From Psettodes erumei (taxonomy: Eukaryota > Chordata > Actinopteri > Pleuronectiformes > Psettodidae), in the NCBI GenBank assembly GCA_016785225.1, contig JAFBJZ010000418.1, forward strand, positions 1 through 64,000: a stretch of DNA of 64,000 nt, read 5' to 3'. The notes below the pieces were generated by a model. The model was not told the DNA's origin, made no database searches, and saw nothing but the letters and a program-made list of their open reading frames with translations. Positions 13,204 to 26,406 of the stretch are shown here, in pieces. The position numbers and the translations under genes were made by a program. Each line of letters starts with the position of its first letter. Within the stretch, counting starts at the first letter, position 1.

Positions 13204-13279
13204 AGCGATATGAAAGATAAGTTCACCTCCTGAGGCAACAACTTCCACACTGAGCTGACTCACTCACAACTACACCCAG
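13204..13279 (+). other. slc8a4: Candidate noncoding 5' UTR exon of the exchanger gene
   Basis: A 76-nt segment is framed by a good acceptor (TGTCTTTTCACAG ending at 13203) and a strong donor (CCCAG|GTGAGT after 13279). It has no long open frame, fitting a noncoding exon between the promoter region and the first coding exon at 15604. Inferred from splice signals only. Confidence 0.4.
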
Positions 13280-15603
13280 GTGAGTAATACAGTTTCATAT
13301 AATGTTAAATATAGGAAACAAAAAATGCATGAAAAATATAGGAGACATGAAGCATATTCCTGCACGAGCATCTTGATTTTTACCCCATTATCTGGGCCCT
13401 GAAGCTCACACCTGCATGCAAACCAATACTTTTCATCTGTGCTTAGATTTGTGTTTATTGATTGTGGTTTTTCTTCAACACAAGGTTTTCTGCTAACAGC
13501 CAGTTTCCTCTTTTGTTTGCACATTGTTTCAGCTTTATTTCCTTCTGGTTATTTCTATGACTTTTCATTCCCAAGATAGTAGAAATGACATTTATGAGAA
13601 GGCTCATTACTAATTGAGACTGTCGCCATTTGAAAAACAAGCACCTTTGCCAACAAAATCAGTGCTGGCATGAAAGTGTGACTCATTATGTACAAGTGTT
13701 TACTTGTCAAACCAAGACCCCTGCTTACCAAACGAGATCACTTCTACAGATTAAATCATCAACATTTTATTTTGGGTCTGTGGTATTTCTTAATTTTAGA
13801 AGTTTACATGCAAAACTGTATGAAATGGAAATGTGACAGCTTACCAGGCTTGGCAGCAGTTGAAGTGAGATTGTTCTTTAAAAACATGAATAAATGCTAG
13901 ATATTAACAGTGCAGAGAATAGTGGTTTTGCCCTGGTGGTGTAACAGCGGGGGGGTTGCATCCTCAAATCTAATGAAATGTCCTTGGTAAGACACATGAT
14001 TTGCAAATTATGAGAGAAAGGTGGAAAAACCTTCAGTCTTAGTTGTGCTGCCTAGAAATTCCTGTCTTCAGGAAAGAGAAAGTGTAAGTTTCCTTGTTAG
14101 CTTGTTCATACCTGGTGATCACAATAAAGATGTGTGTCAGTAAACAGTGGATGACACCACGAGAAAGGACACATTTTGTCTCCACAGTACTGTAAATTTA
14201 AAAAAAAATGAGACAATAACGGTTTATCTCTGCATTCCCACCAGTTGGAGAGCTTGGTTTTACCATAGAAACATCACCCACTCAAAATTTGTGCAGGGTT
14301 GGTTGCCAGAGGAAAGCAACATTATATTATATTATTATTGAAAATTAATGAAACAACATAACTACTGTAGAATATAAGTTTCTCTAAATTACATTAAGTA
14401 CACAATTTTGTACAGTTGGTTCTATTATTACAGGCATATGATTTATCCCAAAGCTTTTTAAAGCATTTGTCACTGGTTCCTCCTCCTTGTTGGAGGAGTT
14501 GCTGTCCATGGTGCTGATCTTTTCACTCAGTAGACAGTTGCATAAAGATGTTGTTGCACAAATGCAATCTGCCAACCGTTTATTTATGAGGTTGCCAAAA
14601 ACAAAATTGACAACTTCATTTCTACAGCTGTGCTGCACTGCTTCACACTGAAACGTAGCCTGGATGGAGGCAGATGGAAAACGTGCACTCCTGTTATGCA
14701 GGTTATGGGGGGAGATTGCAGCTTTTCACTGCTGCATGTCAATGAGAGCATGTGCTATACATAAAGCATTGTCAAACCCCTTCTGCTCCAGGTAGGCAGC
14801 CTATTTTGAGAAAGAGGTGGTCTTAAAATTTTAATTAGGAAGCACTAGATTACAGTCCTTAGTGTTCCTTTCTTCTCTTTCTCTCTCTTCACACCGATGC
14901 AGATGTTAATCCTCTGGAGAGTATTGCTGCTTTGCTCCCTGAATTCTTAACACAAACTGTTAAGATGGTCATGCTGCTCTGCTGCCAAGGAAACCACTGT
15001 GAAATTATTTTAAGTTGCCAAATGACGTAGTTTAAAGTGCTTACATAAAATGGAAACAATATATATAAAGAATAAATTACAGACTAGGCCAGAGAGATGT
15101 GCTGCACTTCCATGACAGATGAGGATTGTTTCTCCTCGAAGAAATCTCATAACATCTATATCGGGGGCTCAGCTGCCTCAAGACAGCTGCACTTGTCTTG
15201 TTATAATCATTTTCAGTAAAAAATATTTTTAGAATCCCATCTAACTTGAGAGTACATGGTGGACCGAGTCAGTGTTTCCCTCAGTACTACAGGTGCAGAG
15301 GGTAACATTACTGCTGCTGCATAGCGCACAATGACCACATTATATGTGTGGGAGTTTGACAGAGTAGTTCAATACCAGTGACTCAATCACTGGTAGGTGC
15401 CAGTATTGTTGGCTTTCCAAATTTGGAGAAACGAAACTATTGGATCCCGTTTACATATGAAAGTGTGTGACTGTGAGGATGTTTGCGATGTTAACCCTTT
15501 CCTTGTAGAGTTGATTTCAAGAGTAGAACTCTAAATTGTGAATGTCTTATGTAATTAAGGTAACAATTTCCTTGCAAATTTCTTTTTCTTCTGTTTTTCA
15601 CAG
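13280..15603 (+). other. slc8a4: Intron before the first coding exon of the exchanger
   Basis: About 2.3 kb between the candidate UTR exon and the acceptor TTTTTCACAG ending at 15603. Short open frames here show no resemblance to known proteins, and I see no recognised repeat. Confidence 0.5.
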
Positions 15604-15668
15604 GTTTTGTATACACCTTCACATGCGACGAGGGTTGAACATCAGAAGACACCAAGCATCAAATCACA
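15604..15668 (+). other. slc8a4: 5' UTR part of the first coding exon of the exchanger
   Basis: Sequence between the acceptor (AG at 15602-15603) and the ATG at 15669. The ATG is chosen because it opens a basic-then-hydrophobic signal peptide; a second in-frame Met 17 residues later (MFISLLLVLLPG) could also serve. Confidence 0.65.
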
Positions 15669-17012
15669 ATGTTACTGCACAGGCGTATTCTTAAATGCTC
15701 TTCACCTGTCACCCCATGTATGTTCATCTCTCTTCTGCTGGTTCTGCTCCCGGGGATCACTCATTTTTCCCAGGGCAGTGCCAGCCATGAAGATACCGGC
15801 AGCACACCAGGCAACTGCTCCAGTGAAGATAATTGCTCTGATGGTGTGGTGCTTCCCATGTGGAACCCCCAGAACCCTGCGGTGGGTGACAAGGTGGCAC
15901 GTGCCATCGTTTACTTTGCGGCTCTTATATACATGTTCCTGGGAATGTCCATCATCGCGGATCGCTTCATGTCTTCTATCGAGGTCATCACCTCTCAGGA
16001 AAAGGAGATCACCATCAAGAAGCCCAATGGTGAGACGACCACGACTACCGTGCGCATCTGGAATGAGACGGTGTCCAACCTAACCCTGATGGCGCTGGGC
16101 TCATCAGCACCAGAGATCCTGCTGTCTGTCATCGAAGTGATCGGCCATAAATTTGAGTCTGGGGCTCTGGGTCCCAGCACCATCGTGGGCAGCGCTGCTT
16201 TTAACATGTTCATTATCATTGCTATCTGCGTCTACGTGGTGCCAGAAAATGAAACTCGCAAGATAAAGCACCTGCGGGTGTTTTTTGTCACTGCTGCCTG
16301 GAGCGTGTTTGCCTACATCTGGCTGTATCTCATCCTGTCTGTGTTCTCCCCGGGAGAAGTGCACGTTTGGGAGGCCGTCCTCACCTTCCTCTTCTTCCCT
16401 CTCTGTGTGCTGCAAGCCTGGATTGCAGACCGACGCCTGCTCTTCTATAAGTATGTCCACAAGCGGTATCGTGCTGACAAGACCCGTGGCATTATCATCG
16501 AGTCAGAGGGAGATGCCATGTTCACAAAAATGGACCTGGAGATGGATGGACAGGGTGTTAACTCCCACACTCACCCCAAGGAGGCTCTGGATGGGATGCT
16601 CGAGGGGGTGGAGGAAGGTGGAGGGATGAGCGCAGAGCAAGACCAAGAGGAAGAGGCCCGACGGGAGATGGCTCGCACTCTGAAAGAGTTAAAACAGAGG
16701 CATCCAGACAAGGACATGGAGCAGCTGATAGAAATGGCCAACTACCAAGTACTAGTCCAGCAACAGAAGAGTCGGGCCTTCTATCGCATTCAAGCCACGC
16801 GCATGATGATTGGAGCTGGGAACATCTTGAAAAAGCACGCGGCTGACCAGGCCAGGAAGGTAGTGAGCTGTCATGAGGCCAGTGGACAGGAGGAAGATCC
16901 CAACACCATCTATCTGCAGTTTGACCCCTCTCACTACCAGTGCTTTGAGAACTGTGGCTCACTAAAGCTGTCAGTGAGCCGACACGGAGGAGAAAGTGGC
17001 TGCACCGTGAAG
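15669..17012 (+). CDS. slc8a4: Exchanger coding exon 1: signal peptide, TM1-5, XIP region, start of CBD1
   Basis: A 448-codon exon ending in phase 0 at GTG-AAG|GTGAGA. It covers the signal peptide, the N-terminal membrane half with the alpha-1 repeat, the XIP-like basic segment, an acidic linker (EQDQEEEARREM) and the first CBD1 strands (YQCFENCGSLKLSV). In mammalian SLC8 genes the equivalent exon runs on without a break to the end of CBD1. Confidence 0.95.
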
Positions 17013-20000
17013 GTGAGAGAAAAAGCAATGATAAAGATATTGTAAATGCTCTATGTCAATTTAAAATCTGCTTTAACTGCTCTAGGCAAAGGAAATATTA
17101 ATAATTCAGCATTATTATAACCCCAGTCACTAAATATTTAATAATGTTTCATTCTCTCCCTGTGCCACACAGGTGGACTACCGCACAGAGGATGGGACTG
17201 CCAATGCAGGCTCAGACTACGAGTTCGCTGAGGGCACTTTGGTCTTCAAGCCTGGTGAGACGACGAAAGAATTCACCGTGGGCGTCATTGATGATGACAT
17301 TTTTGAAGAGGACGAGCACTTCTACGTGCGCCTCAGCAACCCCCGCATCGTGCACAGAGCCGAGGTCTCCGTCCTGGAGCCAAGCTCTATCACCTCCAGC
17401 AACAGCACGGTGGGCCTCTCCTCCCACATTCCTCCAAAAGCAGCACTGGGCAACGCTCACACCGCCACGGTCACCATCTACGACGACGACCACGCTGGCA
17501 TTTTCACGTTTGAGAGTAACTCCACAAGGGTCAGCGAGAGCATCGGCAACATGCAGCTGAAGGTTCACCGGACGTCCGGGGCGAGGGGGAAGGTAGCCGT
17601 GCCTTACCACACCGTCGAGGGCACTGCCAAGGCTGGAGAGGACTACGAGGAGGTGTCCGGCAAGCTGGAGTTTCAGAACGACGAGACCATGTGAGTGGCA
17701 GTTCTTCCTCTCCGATGCGATTTCTTGTTGTTCCTTCTAATAACTTAATCACACATCACTACCCACACACGGGCATGTTAAACAGTCCTGCTAGATTACT
17801 GTAGGTCGTCTCTTCACCCCTTAAGGATAAAAGACTATTTTTATGAGTCATAGATAGATTCAGTGAGAAGTTTACATCTTTCAGAGGGATGATGTGGGAG
17901 GATAAGAGGATATAATTGTGAGGCACATAATGAAACATTGTGGCTGACGTAAAAGAAGAACAAGGAGATGGAGAAGAGCCACAGAAGCAGCTCTCTATGA
18001 ATGATTGCAGAGTTCTAGTAACAGGCAGGGCTTTGGTATTTCTGCGGAGGTTATGTGGCAGTTCACTGTATTGCAGAGCAATGACACCTCCACTGCAGAG
18101 AAACAAAGGAGGCATGTGTGTGAGTGACAGAGCAGAGGAAAGAAAATCAGACTAGTGACCCACGCAGAGACAAGGAGGGGGTGAAGGTTGAGCACCTACT
18201 GAAACAGGTGCATGAGATGAAGCCTTTGTGATCATTTTAACTAAAGGACTCAACGATCTAGCAGAAGGGAAGGCTGATAAAGAGAACAGCGAGGAAGGGT
18301 GAGCGTATGATGTTTTTCCAGCTTTTCTCTTGAACATTGTGTGGTAGTGTTGGCTGAATGATGAGTACACTTGTAGTGTTTGTTTTTTTTCCTTTTAATA
18401 ATGACATGAGCAAAGAGCCTGGCAATTATCTACAGCTGTGATGTTTCTTTCTTAGTTAAAAAAGAAAATGCTCTCAGCCACATCAAGCTCACCACAAAAT
18501 GAATTACAGCGCACCAAAGGACAAAACAAAGGAATAAAATGTGTCAGATGAATCCGTCTGCATGAAGAGGATTTCAGGGCTCGTGTGTAGGTGTATTGTG
18601 TAGGTCTGCAAGAGTGGGAGGGAAGGCAGGTGGATACATGGTGTCAAAGAGAAGGCAGATCTTCCTTTTTGTCTTTTATGTCTCACAGCGCAGGTGAGAT
18701 TTCAATGTATCTGTGTTTTTGTCAGTTTTCTCATGTGCATTTCTTTGTGCATTTGCTTGCTTTTTGCATGTTTGCCTGTGTGCATGTGAGTGTGTGTTTG
18801 TGTGCTGAATCCACTCAGAACACACATCAAACAAAACTGTGCACCAAAGGGGTAGTGGAAAGGGCTTCTCGAGCTTCCAAAGCAATTAAACAGAGTGAAG
18901 AGGGGTTAAATGAATCCCAGAAGTTCTCAGCAGTACGAAGAGCTACAGAAGGTGCAGTTAATGAGGCAATAGTGCAACAATGTGAGATGAGAGGCGGGCG
19001 GCTTGTATCTGCACTCATACGGAGACTGAGCGTTAGATAAAATCCTCACCCCCCTGAGCCAAGACTCTGTTCATCAGACTGTAGCGAGCTGACAGTGGCA
19101 CAAGCATCTGCACATTTTATGTCATCAGGACGACAGTTTTCATTCAGCAGGGGAGGAAGGACAGAGGAGAGCGGATTCCAGCGGAGACGGATGGTCTCTT
19201 ATCAGAAAACTGATGAAAAGAAACAAGAAATGCCAAAGCTGTGCTCAGCCACTCCTGTGCTACTTTGAATAGCGAGCCAGGACTCAAAGGGTAATGTAGG
19301 AGTACTCTGATCATAGAAAAAAGGGTTCAACTCAGACCTGGAGTCAGAATTGCCAGGTCCCATTGGGTCAGTTCACAGGATCTCACTTATCTTGTTAGCT
19401 GGCAGAAATTTGAATTTAAAATACTGGCTATCAGAGGGTTAGGGATAGACATTTTATTTGTGGAGAGGTGCAGCATTCATCTCTATTTACAAGTATTTAT
19501 CAAAGCTGGTGCAGAGTTTCCTAGTTGGGCAGATTTTCGAGATCTCAAGTCTTCCAACAAATCACATTTTGTTCCAGTTTAATACCACACAGATGCTGGA
19601 GTTGGACTCAATTTTTCATGATGTCATTTAATTTGGAGCGGCCATTCTGTCCAGTCAAAAGAGGCAGGTGAAACGCCATCATCATGCACCTTTGCGTCGT
19701 CATCTCAAAGCATACTTGCCTATCCGTGGATCCATGTTTGTGTCTCTAAGCAGACAAGATCGCACAAGCAGTGTCTTAAATGCATATCAGCGCTCCTCAT
19801 CGCTCAGCAGGCTGCCAAAGTTCATCCCTCAAACAAAGCTGGCTCTTCTTATCCAAGTGTTTCCCTGGGCATTCAGGACAAAAAGTTGACACTCAGCAGC
19901 AGGCCTGTGCCTTCTTGTGTGTGTTTGTTAAGCTGTCTCTGGCTTTGTGTGTCCTTGTGTGAGTGTACATCTGTCCGTCCCAGTCGATGTTGTCCCAGAA

Positions 20001-23000
20001 GAGCAAACGAGGAGGAAGCCAAGTTTTTAAGCTCTTGACACAGAGCCAAGAGGAACATTTTAAATTGTAGGCGTGCAGTTAAATAATAATTTACCATCTA
20101 CATTCTGCAGTGCAGTAAATAGATTAGGATGTACAGACACAAACCCCTGAGCCAAAATAAATAGGCTGACATAGAGAATCATTTTGCATTCTGTGTTTAT
20201 GGATTAGAGCAAGATCTGCACAGACCCTTTGATGCTTGTGCCTGTAGTTTCTCTCGTATCTGTTTTTGTTAGCTCCTCAAAATGTGTGGCACCATACACT
20301 AGTTGAGGCTGAGGTGGATAACGGGAGCAGTTACATAAGCTCAGATGAAAGAGATGTGAGGAGATCACTTCTGAAAGGGAAAGGGAAATCGATACCCTGA
20401 TATTCTTTATTTCACATGCCTAATGCAGCCAGGATCAATAGCATACTGAACCTCCTGATATACATGGATGAAAGAGGAGCAGGAGAGTCAGCGCTGGATA
20501 ACGTCAACGCTTAAGATAAAAATCCCATGCTTCCTCTATAGAATCCTCAAAAAGTTTTGCTCCATTTAAGCAGCACCCATATGAAGCTTTCTTAAACATT
20601 CAATCTCATATTTTATGCTCACAGCGGGTCATCATATCTAATTGATATATTTAGGCTACAATTTTTAGCCTCGCTCAGCAGGGCTCAAAGGATGGCAGCG
20701 TTTTGGTCCAACCCCTCTGATCCCGACTGAAATATCTCAACAACTCTTCAATGGATTGCCATGACATAAAGACATTCATGTTCCCCACCGATGAATCTGA
20801 ACGGCTTAAGTGATCCCCTGACTGTGGCCCCTATAGTGCCACCAGCAGGTCAAAGTTTTCTCTAGTCATGCGAAATAACATTTACTTGACTATAGGCACA
20901 AAATGTTGCGCAGACAGTCATTTTACCCAAAGGATCAAGCCTAAAGCCTTTGATGACCCTGACCCTGAATCTAATAACATATTGCAGAGGAGACATACTT
21001 ATATTCAGATTTTATCTGCTGAGGATATGACAAACATTTTTTTCCATGTTCAGCTATACACTGCAGTCTCTCTGGAGTTGGTGATTCAGTATCTTGCTCA
21101 AGGACACTTCAGCATGGCAGATACAGTAGGTACTGACCTATAGTGCTGACACACTGGTTTGATCCATGGTTCTTTAACACAATGGCCGTGCCCCTTTCAC
21201 TCGTGAGTATTTGACATCCTGTATGTGTGCACTCACTCATTCTCTCAGCTGGCTTGATATTTGTCAGGGTCTCAGGAGAGGGCTGGAGCCTGTCCCAGCA
21301 TATAGAGGGTATACAGCAGAGATATTCTCCTAGGGTGAAGACACGGGCATAAAATCACTCACACTCTGCCTGCAGGCAGTTTGGAGTCTCCAGTCCTCAT
21401 GACTTACCGTACGTGTCTTTTTGACCGTGGGAGGAAACTGGTGCATCCCAACCAAACTGAGGCAGAATGTGGAGGAGAGGAAAGAGCCAAACAAATAGAT
21501 CCAGAGCTACTTTAAGAATCACAGTTACCTGGTCCTTCTTTCCAGGGGTGTCAGTCTCAAACAAAGAGCCAAATCCCCACAGGACCCTTGCTCATGTTCT
21601 CTTTTCTTGGGGTAATACAAGTTAATCCAGATAATTAATTTCCAGATAAGGAGCACACAAATCTAATACTCTCAGACAATGTGAGATGTCCCCTACAATT
21701 TTATTAGCACTTGAGCCAGGCCGCCTCTCTGCAGTCTGCAGTGTATTCCTTGCATTGAGCAGAGATTATAGCTTTTCAGGTAGAACAGAGATTAGTTTTC
21801 AGATTTTATCCACTATGACTTCTCAGAAATATACCAGGGGTGGAGAGATGGCTGATATACAGTGAAATGTGATATGCAGTAGAGAGTCCAGCTGTGCCTG
21901 TTGTCACAAGCTGCAGAGATTAGGAGCTCAGGAAACAGAGCTGGGTGGTGCAATGTACCTGATTCTTACAGTGATCATTTCAAACATGCATGGAGATGCT
22001 TGGAAAACAATTAATGCTACTAATGTGGTTTGTGCTTTATACTACACTACTGATGAGCCTTGTGCTCGCTATTATTATTTATTTTGTTTATTTTGTTTAT
22101 TTCATTGAATTAGAGTGTAAAAAAAGAAGCTTCCCAATTGTATTTACAATAATATTACAAAAGTGAATTTATAATGTCAAAATAAAAATATGAATTACAC
22201 TTGTAAAACTAATACATAAGAATAGTTTGCCCTCAGCTGTTTCTGGAGCCAGTTCTTAAAATGTTGGCCTTTTGTGTCGTTATCACAGACCTTTTGTCTG
22301 AAATGAGCATTAGACTCCATCAGAGGCTGAGATATCAACTGCCAGCTAATCAGCCTACGGCAGTATGTAAGCCTATCCCCTGCTGCTTCTTGACAACCTT
22401 TCATTGGTAGTTTGTGTTTTCATCTGAAGTCTCTGAACTGTAAATGCTTGTCTGATCTCTGGCAGTTATATTCTGTTCATCTGGACACACTGCAGCAGGA
22501 TGAACAGTATCTCCCCCAAGTGTAATGTAATATCAAAATGGCTGCTGCGTGAATGTGGTCCATAGCAACTGAACCATCATGTTTTATTTTAAGGCCTCTC
22601 CTTGATGATTCAATCTAAACTCACCATGTAACTGTACAGATAGCTGTTGAACAACCAGCTTGTTTAAAAGAGAAAGTCTTTTGTTTCCATTGTAAGGACT
22701 CTGGGCTATGCTGCGGTTGCTCACACCGGCTTGACTCTCCCTGACATTAGACAGCCCATGACGTACCATTCATGTTTAAAATAAACTTCCTCTCTTCTGC
22801 AAGTAAAAGCTCACCCCGCGTGTTGTCGAACCCTGAGTGTATATGTGTAGACAGAAATAGACAGCCACCCACATATCATTAGGGAGATGGAGGGAGAGGG
22901 AGAGAAAGGCGCACTGTGACAGTGTAGGAGAAGGAAGCAGGCTGAGGGAAAGAATACAGGTCACAGATTGACACCACGGTCTCACGTGTTTTGTCGGCTT

Positions 23001-26000
23001 TAAGAGTTTGCTGTAACCTGCGTGCATTCATAGGTAGGCAATGCCTCATCTCCACAGACAACAAGATAATAAGAATTCAATTTCCCATGACTTCAAACTT
23101 GAAGTGTGGGGGAGGGATGTGGGCTATTTCACTGTACTTCTGCTCTAATGGAATTACTGGTGCAGAAGGAGTCCGCCCTCTTGTGGGGTGCAGGGAAAAA
23201 AAAATTTGATTTTTTAATATAGTACATAATGTTCTGCGCTACAGGTTATTTGTTAATTTGTTAAAATCTCGAGCTGAACTCTTCTCATCTAACAGCTCTG
23301 ATTCATTGTGTAGGCAGGCTACCTCTTGGCAGCACCGGTTTTAACGTGTTACCTGGAATTTCTGTTTAATTTCGGTAACAAAAGCTTACAGCAGGTTAAC
23401 CCATGTCGACAGCTGCCGTTATTTCCTGAAAAGTAAAAGCTTATCCAAAGGATTCACTTATCTATCATTCTGCCCTCCTTCACCTTCCTGCTTTTAGGAA
23501 GCTGCTGAATGTGAAGATCATCGATGATGAGGAGTATGAGAAGAACAAGACCTTCACCATCGTCTTGGAGGAGCCCATCCTGCTGGAGGTGGGACAGAGA
23601 CACGGTGAGCTGAGGACACAGCTGCATGCCACAGCAGCAGCAGAGTCATTTTACTCATTATTTTATGGCTTCAAAACACATTTTAGTTAGCATCCACTCT
23701 CCTTTATATTTTATTTAAAACTTGAGCTTGTGCAGTTTTTATCCACTGATGCCTAAAGTGTCTAAAGTGTGATCTCTTTAGGCCCTCTGGTTCATGGTCA
23801 GGCTTTATGCTGGAGGAATCAAGGTTTAATTGTTGCACTTCCCATCCCAGTATCTCAGGGTTAGGTCTAAAGTAGTTATGGGTTTTCATAAAAAAAATAT
23901 ATATATAAATACATTTTTATCGAGAAGTATTTCGGTACTTAATGTGACTCCTGCCAGCAGTATATCAAAACGAAACACTACATGGGTCCTTCTTTTACTG
24001 ATAGAATAAACTAATTAATTACTAACACAGCGACCATGAAATAAATGAGTGCTGGGATGCATTAATAAACCAATAAATGAATAAATAAAAAGAAAAAACA
24101 AACAAAAAAAAAACTCTTTCCCAAAATTAAATTCAAAAGTAGGCAACCAAATAAACAAATAAGCTTTCTTTATATTTTTCTCCTGTGAAGGTCTTTTTTT
24201 ATTACTTGCTTTGTTTGTCAACCAGCATCTGAGGACAGCATTATCAGTTCTGACTGGCTACTCTGTCACTCAGAGGAAAGCTGTCGAGTCAGACCAGATT
24301 GTGTGTAGTAAATGCTGGCACTTCTAACCATTAGATACTGCAACTTATTTTGTATACAAGTGTCTTCTAAAGCCCATGTAGGAGCCGCTGGCTGATGGTT
24401 TGCACACTTGTTCCTCTGCTGCAGGAGACACCAATGATAACAAGACAGTGGTGGGACCCGAAGATGTGTCAAAGATGGGCTGCCCCTGTCTCGGAGAGCA
24501 CACTAAGCTGGAGGTCGTCATTGAGGAGTCTTACGAATTTAAGGTAACTCAAATCAGCAGCAGTTACCTCAAAACTACACTGACCAAATGATTTTTGCTT
24601 TTCTGGAACATCTCAAGCAACAGGAGGGGGTTGGCTCATGAAAGGCAGAATTGTTCTTATGAGATTTAGCCATTCTCTTCCTACTCAGCCATTCTTCTGA
24701 CTTGAGACTTTCATCACCTACTAATTAAAATGTTTCATATTTATCACTCTATTGTTTATCAGCAAAAGGTTCAGGTCCATATTTTTCACCAAATACATCT
24801 GCATCTTTTATTTCATATTATGTTTAGTATGACGGAAGGGTGGTCAATTACTTTAATGCACGTAACTAGGCAATCTTACAGTATTATTGTGCAATTTAAC
24901 ATTGACGTAGCTTTAGAAAGGTCTGTCCTGCACAACACTATAGTTAGGGGGAACTTTAAAGAGGCAAAAATGACAAAAACAGAAAAAAAACAAATGCTCA
25001 AACCAGATGCAGCTGAGGGGAAGATATCCTGATTTACAGCTCATATTGTGCTGGATACTGCATTTTGTGTTTGAGTAATAATTCTCTTGATGAGTAAACA
25101 AATATTCATGTGTAAAATTGGTGCTATGCCCCTTTAAGACCGAGTTGAAACTGTGGCATGATATCACTGTTACTTAGGGCTCTAATATCATGTGCTGATA
25201 CTCGTGGCTCAGTATTCTGCACTGGTGTAAAGTGGGTTTATGCTGGCAAAGTGCCTTCCACCAGAGGGACAGTGGGGGGTTTTGTGCTCCCCCTGCATCT
25301 GTTTTGGTGTCTCACTCACAGTGGGATGAAGAGATGCAGTTAATTCCACCTTAATTCACCACATCAGTGCCTCTAGTCCCGTATGACAGTGTTAAGATGC
25401 ATTTGTCTTACCTGTGAGCTCCCAACTTGTCTTGTTTGTTTACTCTCTTTGTCTTTGTGGCCATCCGCAGAGCACAGTGGACAAGCTGATCAAGAAGACA
25501 AACCTGGCTCTGGTGGTGGGGAGCAGCAGCTGGAGGGAGCAGTTTGTTAGCGCCGTCACCGTCAGCGCAGGTGAGTTGCGGCGTCCGGAAATGTCAAAGG
25601 CCTGTGGAAGATTGAGCCTGCAGGCTGGATGTGGCCCACCTGCTGCCTCTCACCAGCCCTCCTGTTGTTCTATTTACGTTTTTTTGTGTTGCTGTCTTCA
25701 ACCAAATCCCAAATGCTTTAGTTTGACAAAAAAAAGGACCTAATGAATGCCACAATATAGAAAAACAAAGCACATGTTAATACATTTGGGCAATTCTGTA
25801 CTTATTTGCAGCCTCCTTTCAAATACAAGCAGCTGCTAAAAAATGCATCAGATGTTGAATTTCTCATGTGGCTCGCCATAAAAAAAACTAAACTGGCCAG
25901 CTCTGCCTGGAACAATTAACAGCTCTGAAGAATTTATGTCAGGGTATGTGGTATGGTGAATCCTTTTTAGTTTGTCCTGCCCAGAGCCAGTCATTTGGTT

Positions 26001-26375
26001 TCAGGAACCTTTTAGATCTGCACTAGAGCACAAAGCATTTGGGCTAAAAGCTGACTGAGACACCAGAGATGTATCATCTCGTTAAGAGGCTCTTTTCATC
26101 ATTTTCTCACTTTCTCTCTCTGGTTGATGTCACCCGGATTTGCGCGCAGAGAGAGTATATATAAATAGACAGTACACTTCCTGCCTGTATGTATTTCTCC
26201 ATCGCTGAGTCATAGCTATATTTACAGATTTAATGTAATGATTTGAAAAGGTTAGCTCCCACACGTTTGTCAAATGGCTTAAATGTGACAAGGGTTAGTG
26301 TATTCTTGGCTGGATTCTGCTGCCAGAGATGTCTGAATATGGATCTCATCACTGTTTCCCCAACTTTTATGATTT

Positions 26376-26406
<31 letters not shown>

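Larger units (their letters stand above)
17691..23497 (+). other. slc8a4: Exchanger intron of 5.8 kb before the splice-cassette exon
   Basis: The position corresponds to the intron that precedes the alternatively spliced cassette in NCX1 and NCX3. I looked for a second mutually exclusive exon (an IDDEEYEKNK-like coding segment) and did not see one. The intron carries two diverged dispersed repeats (20690-20865 and 21235-21480). Confidence 0.6.

Noticed and set aside
17691..23497. Search for a second mutually exclusive exchanger exon
   Set aside because: No IDDEEYEKNK-like coding segment was seen by eye, so no such exon is claimed; a tool search could still find a diverged one.
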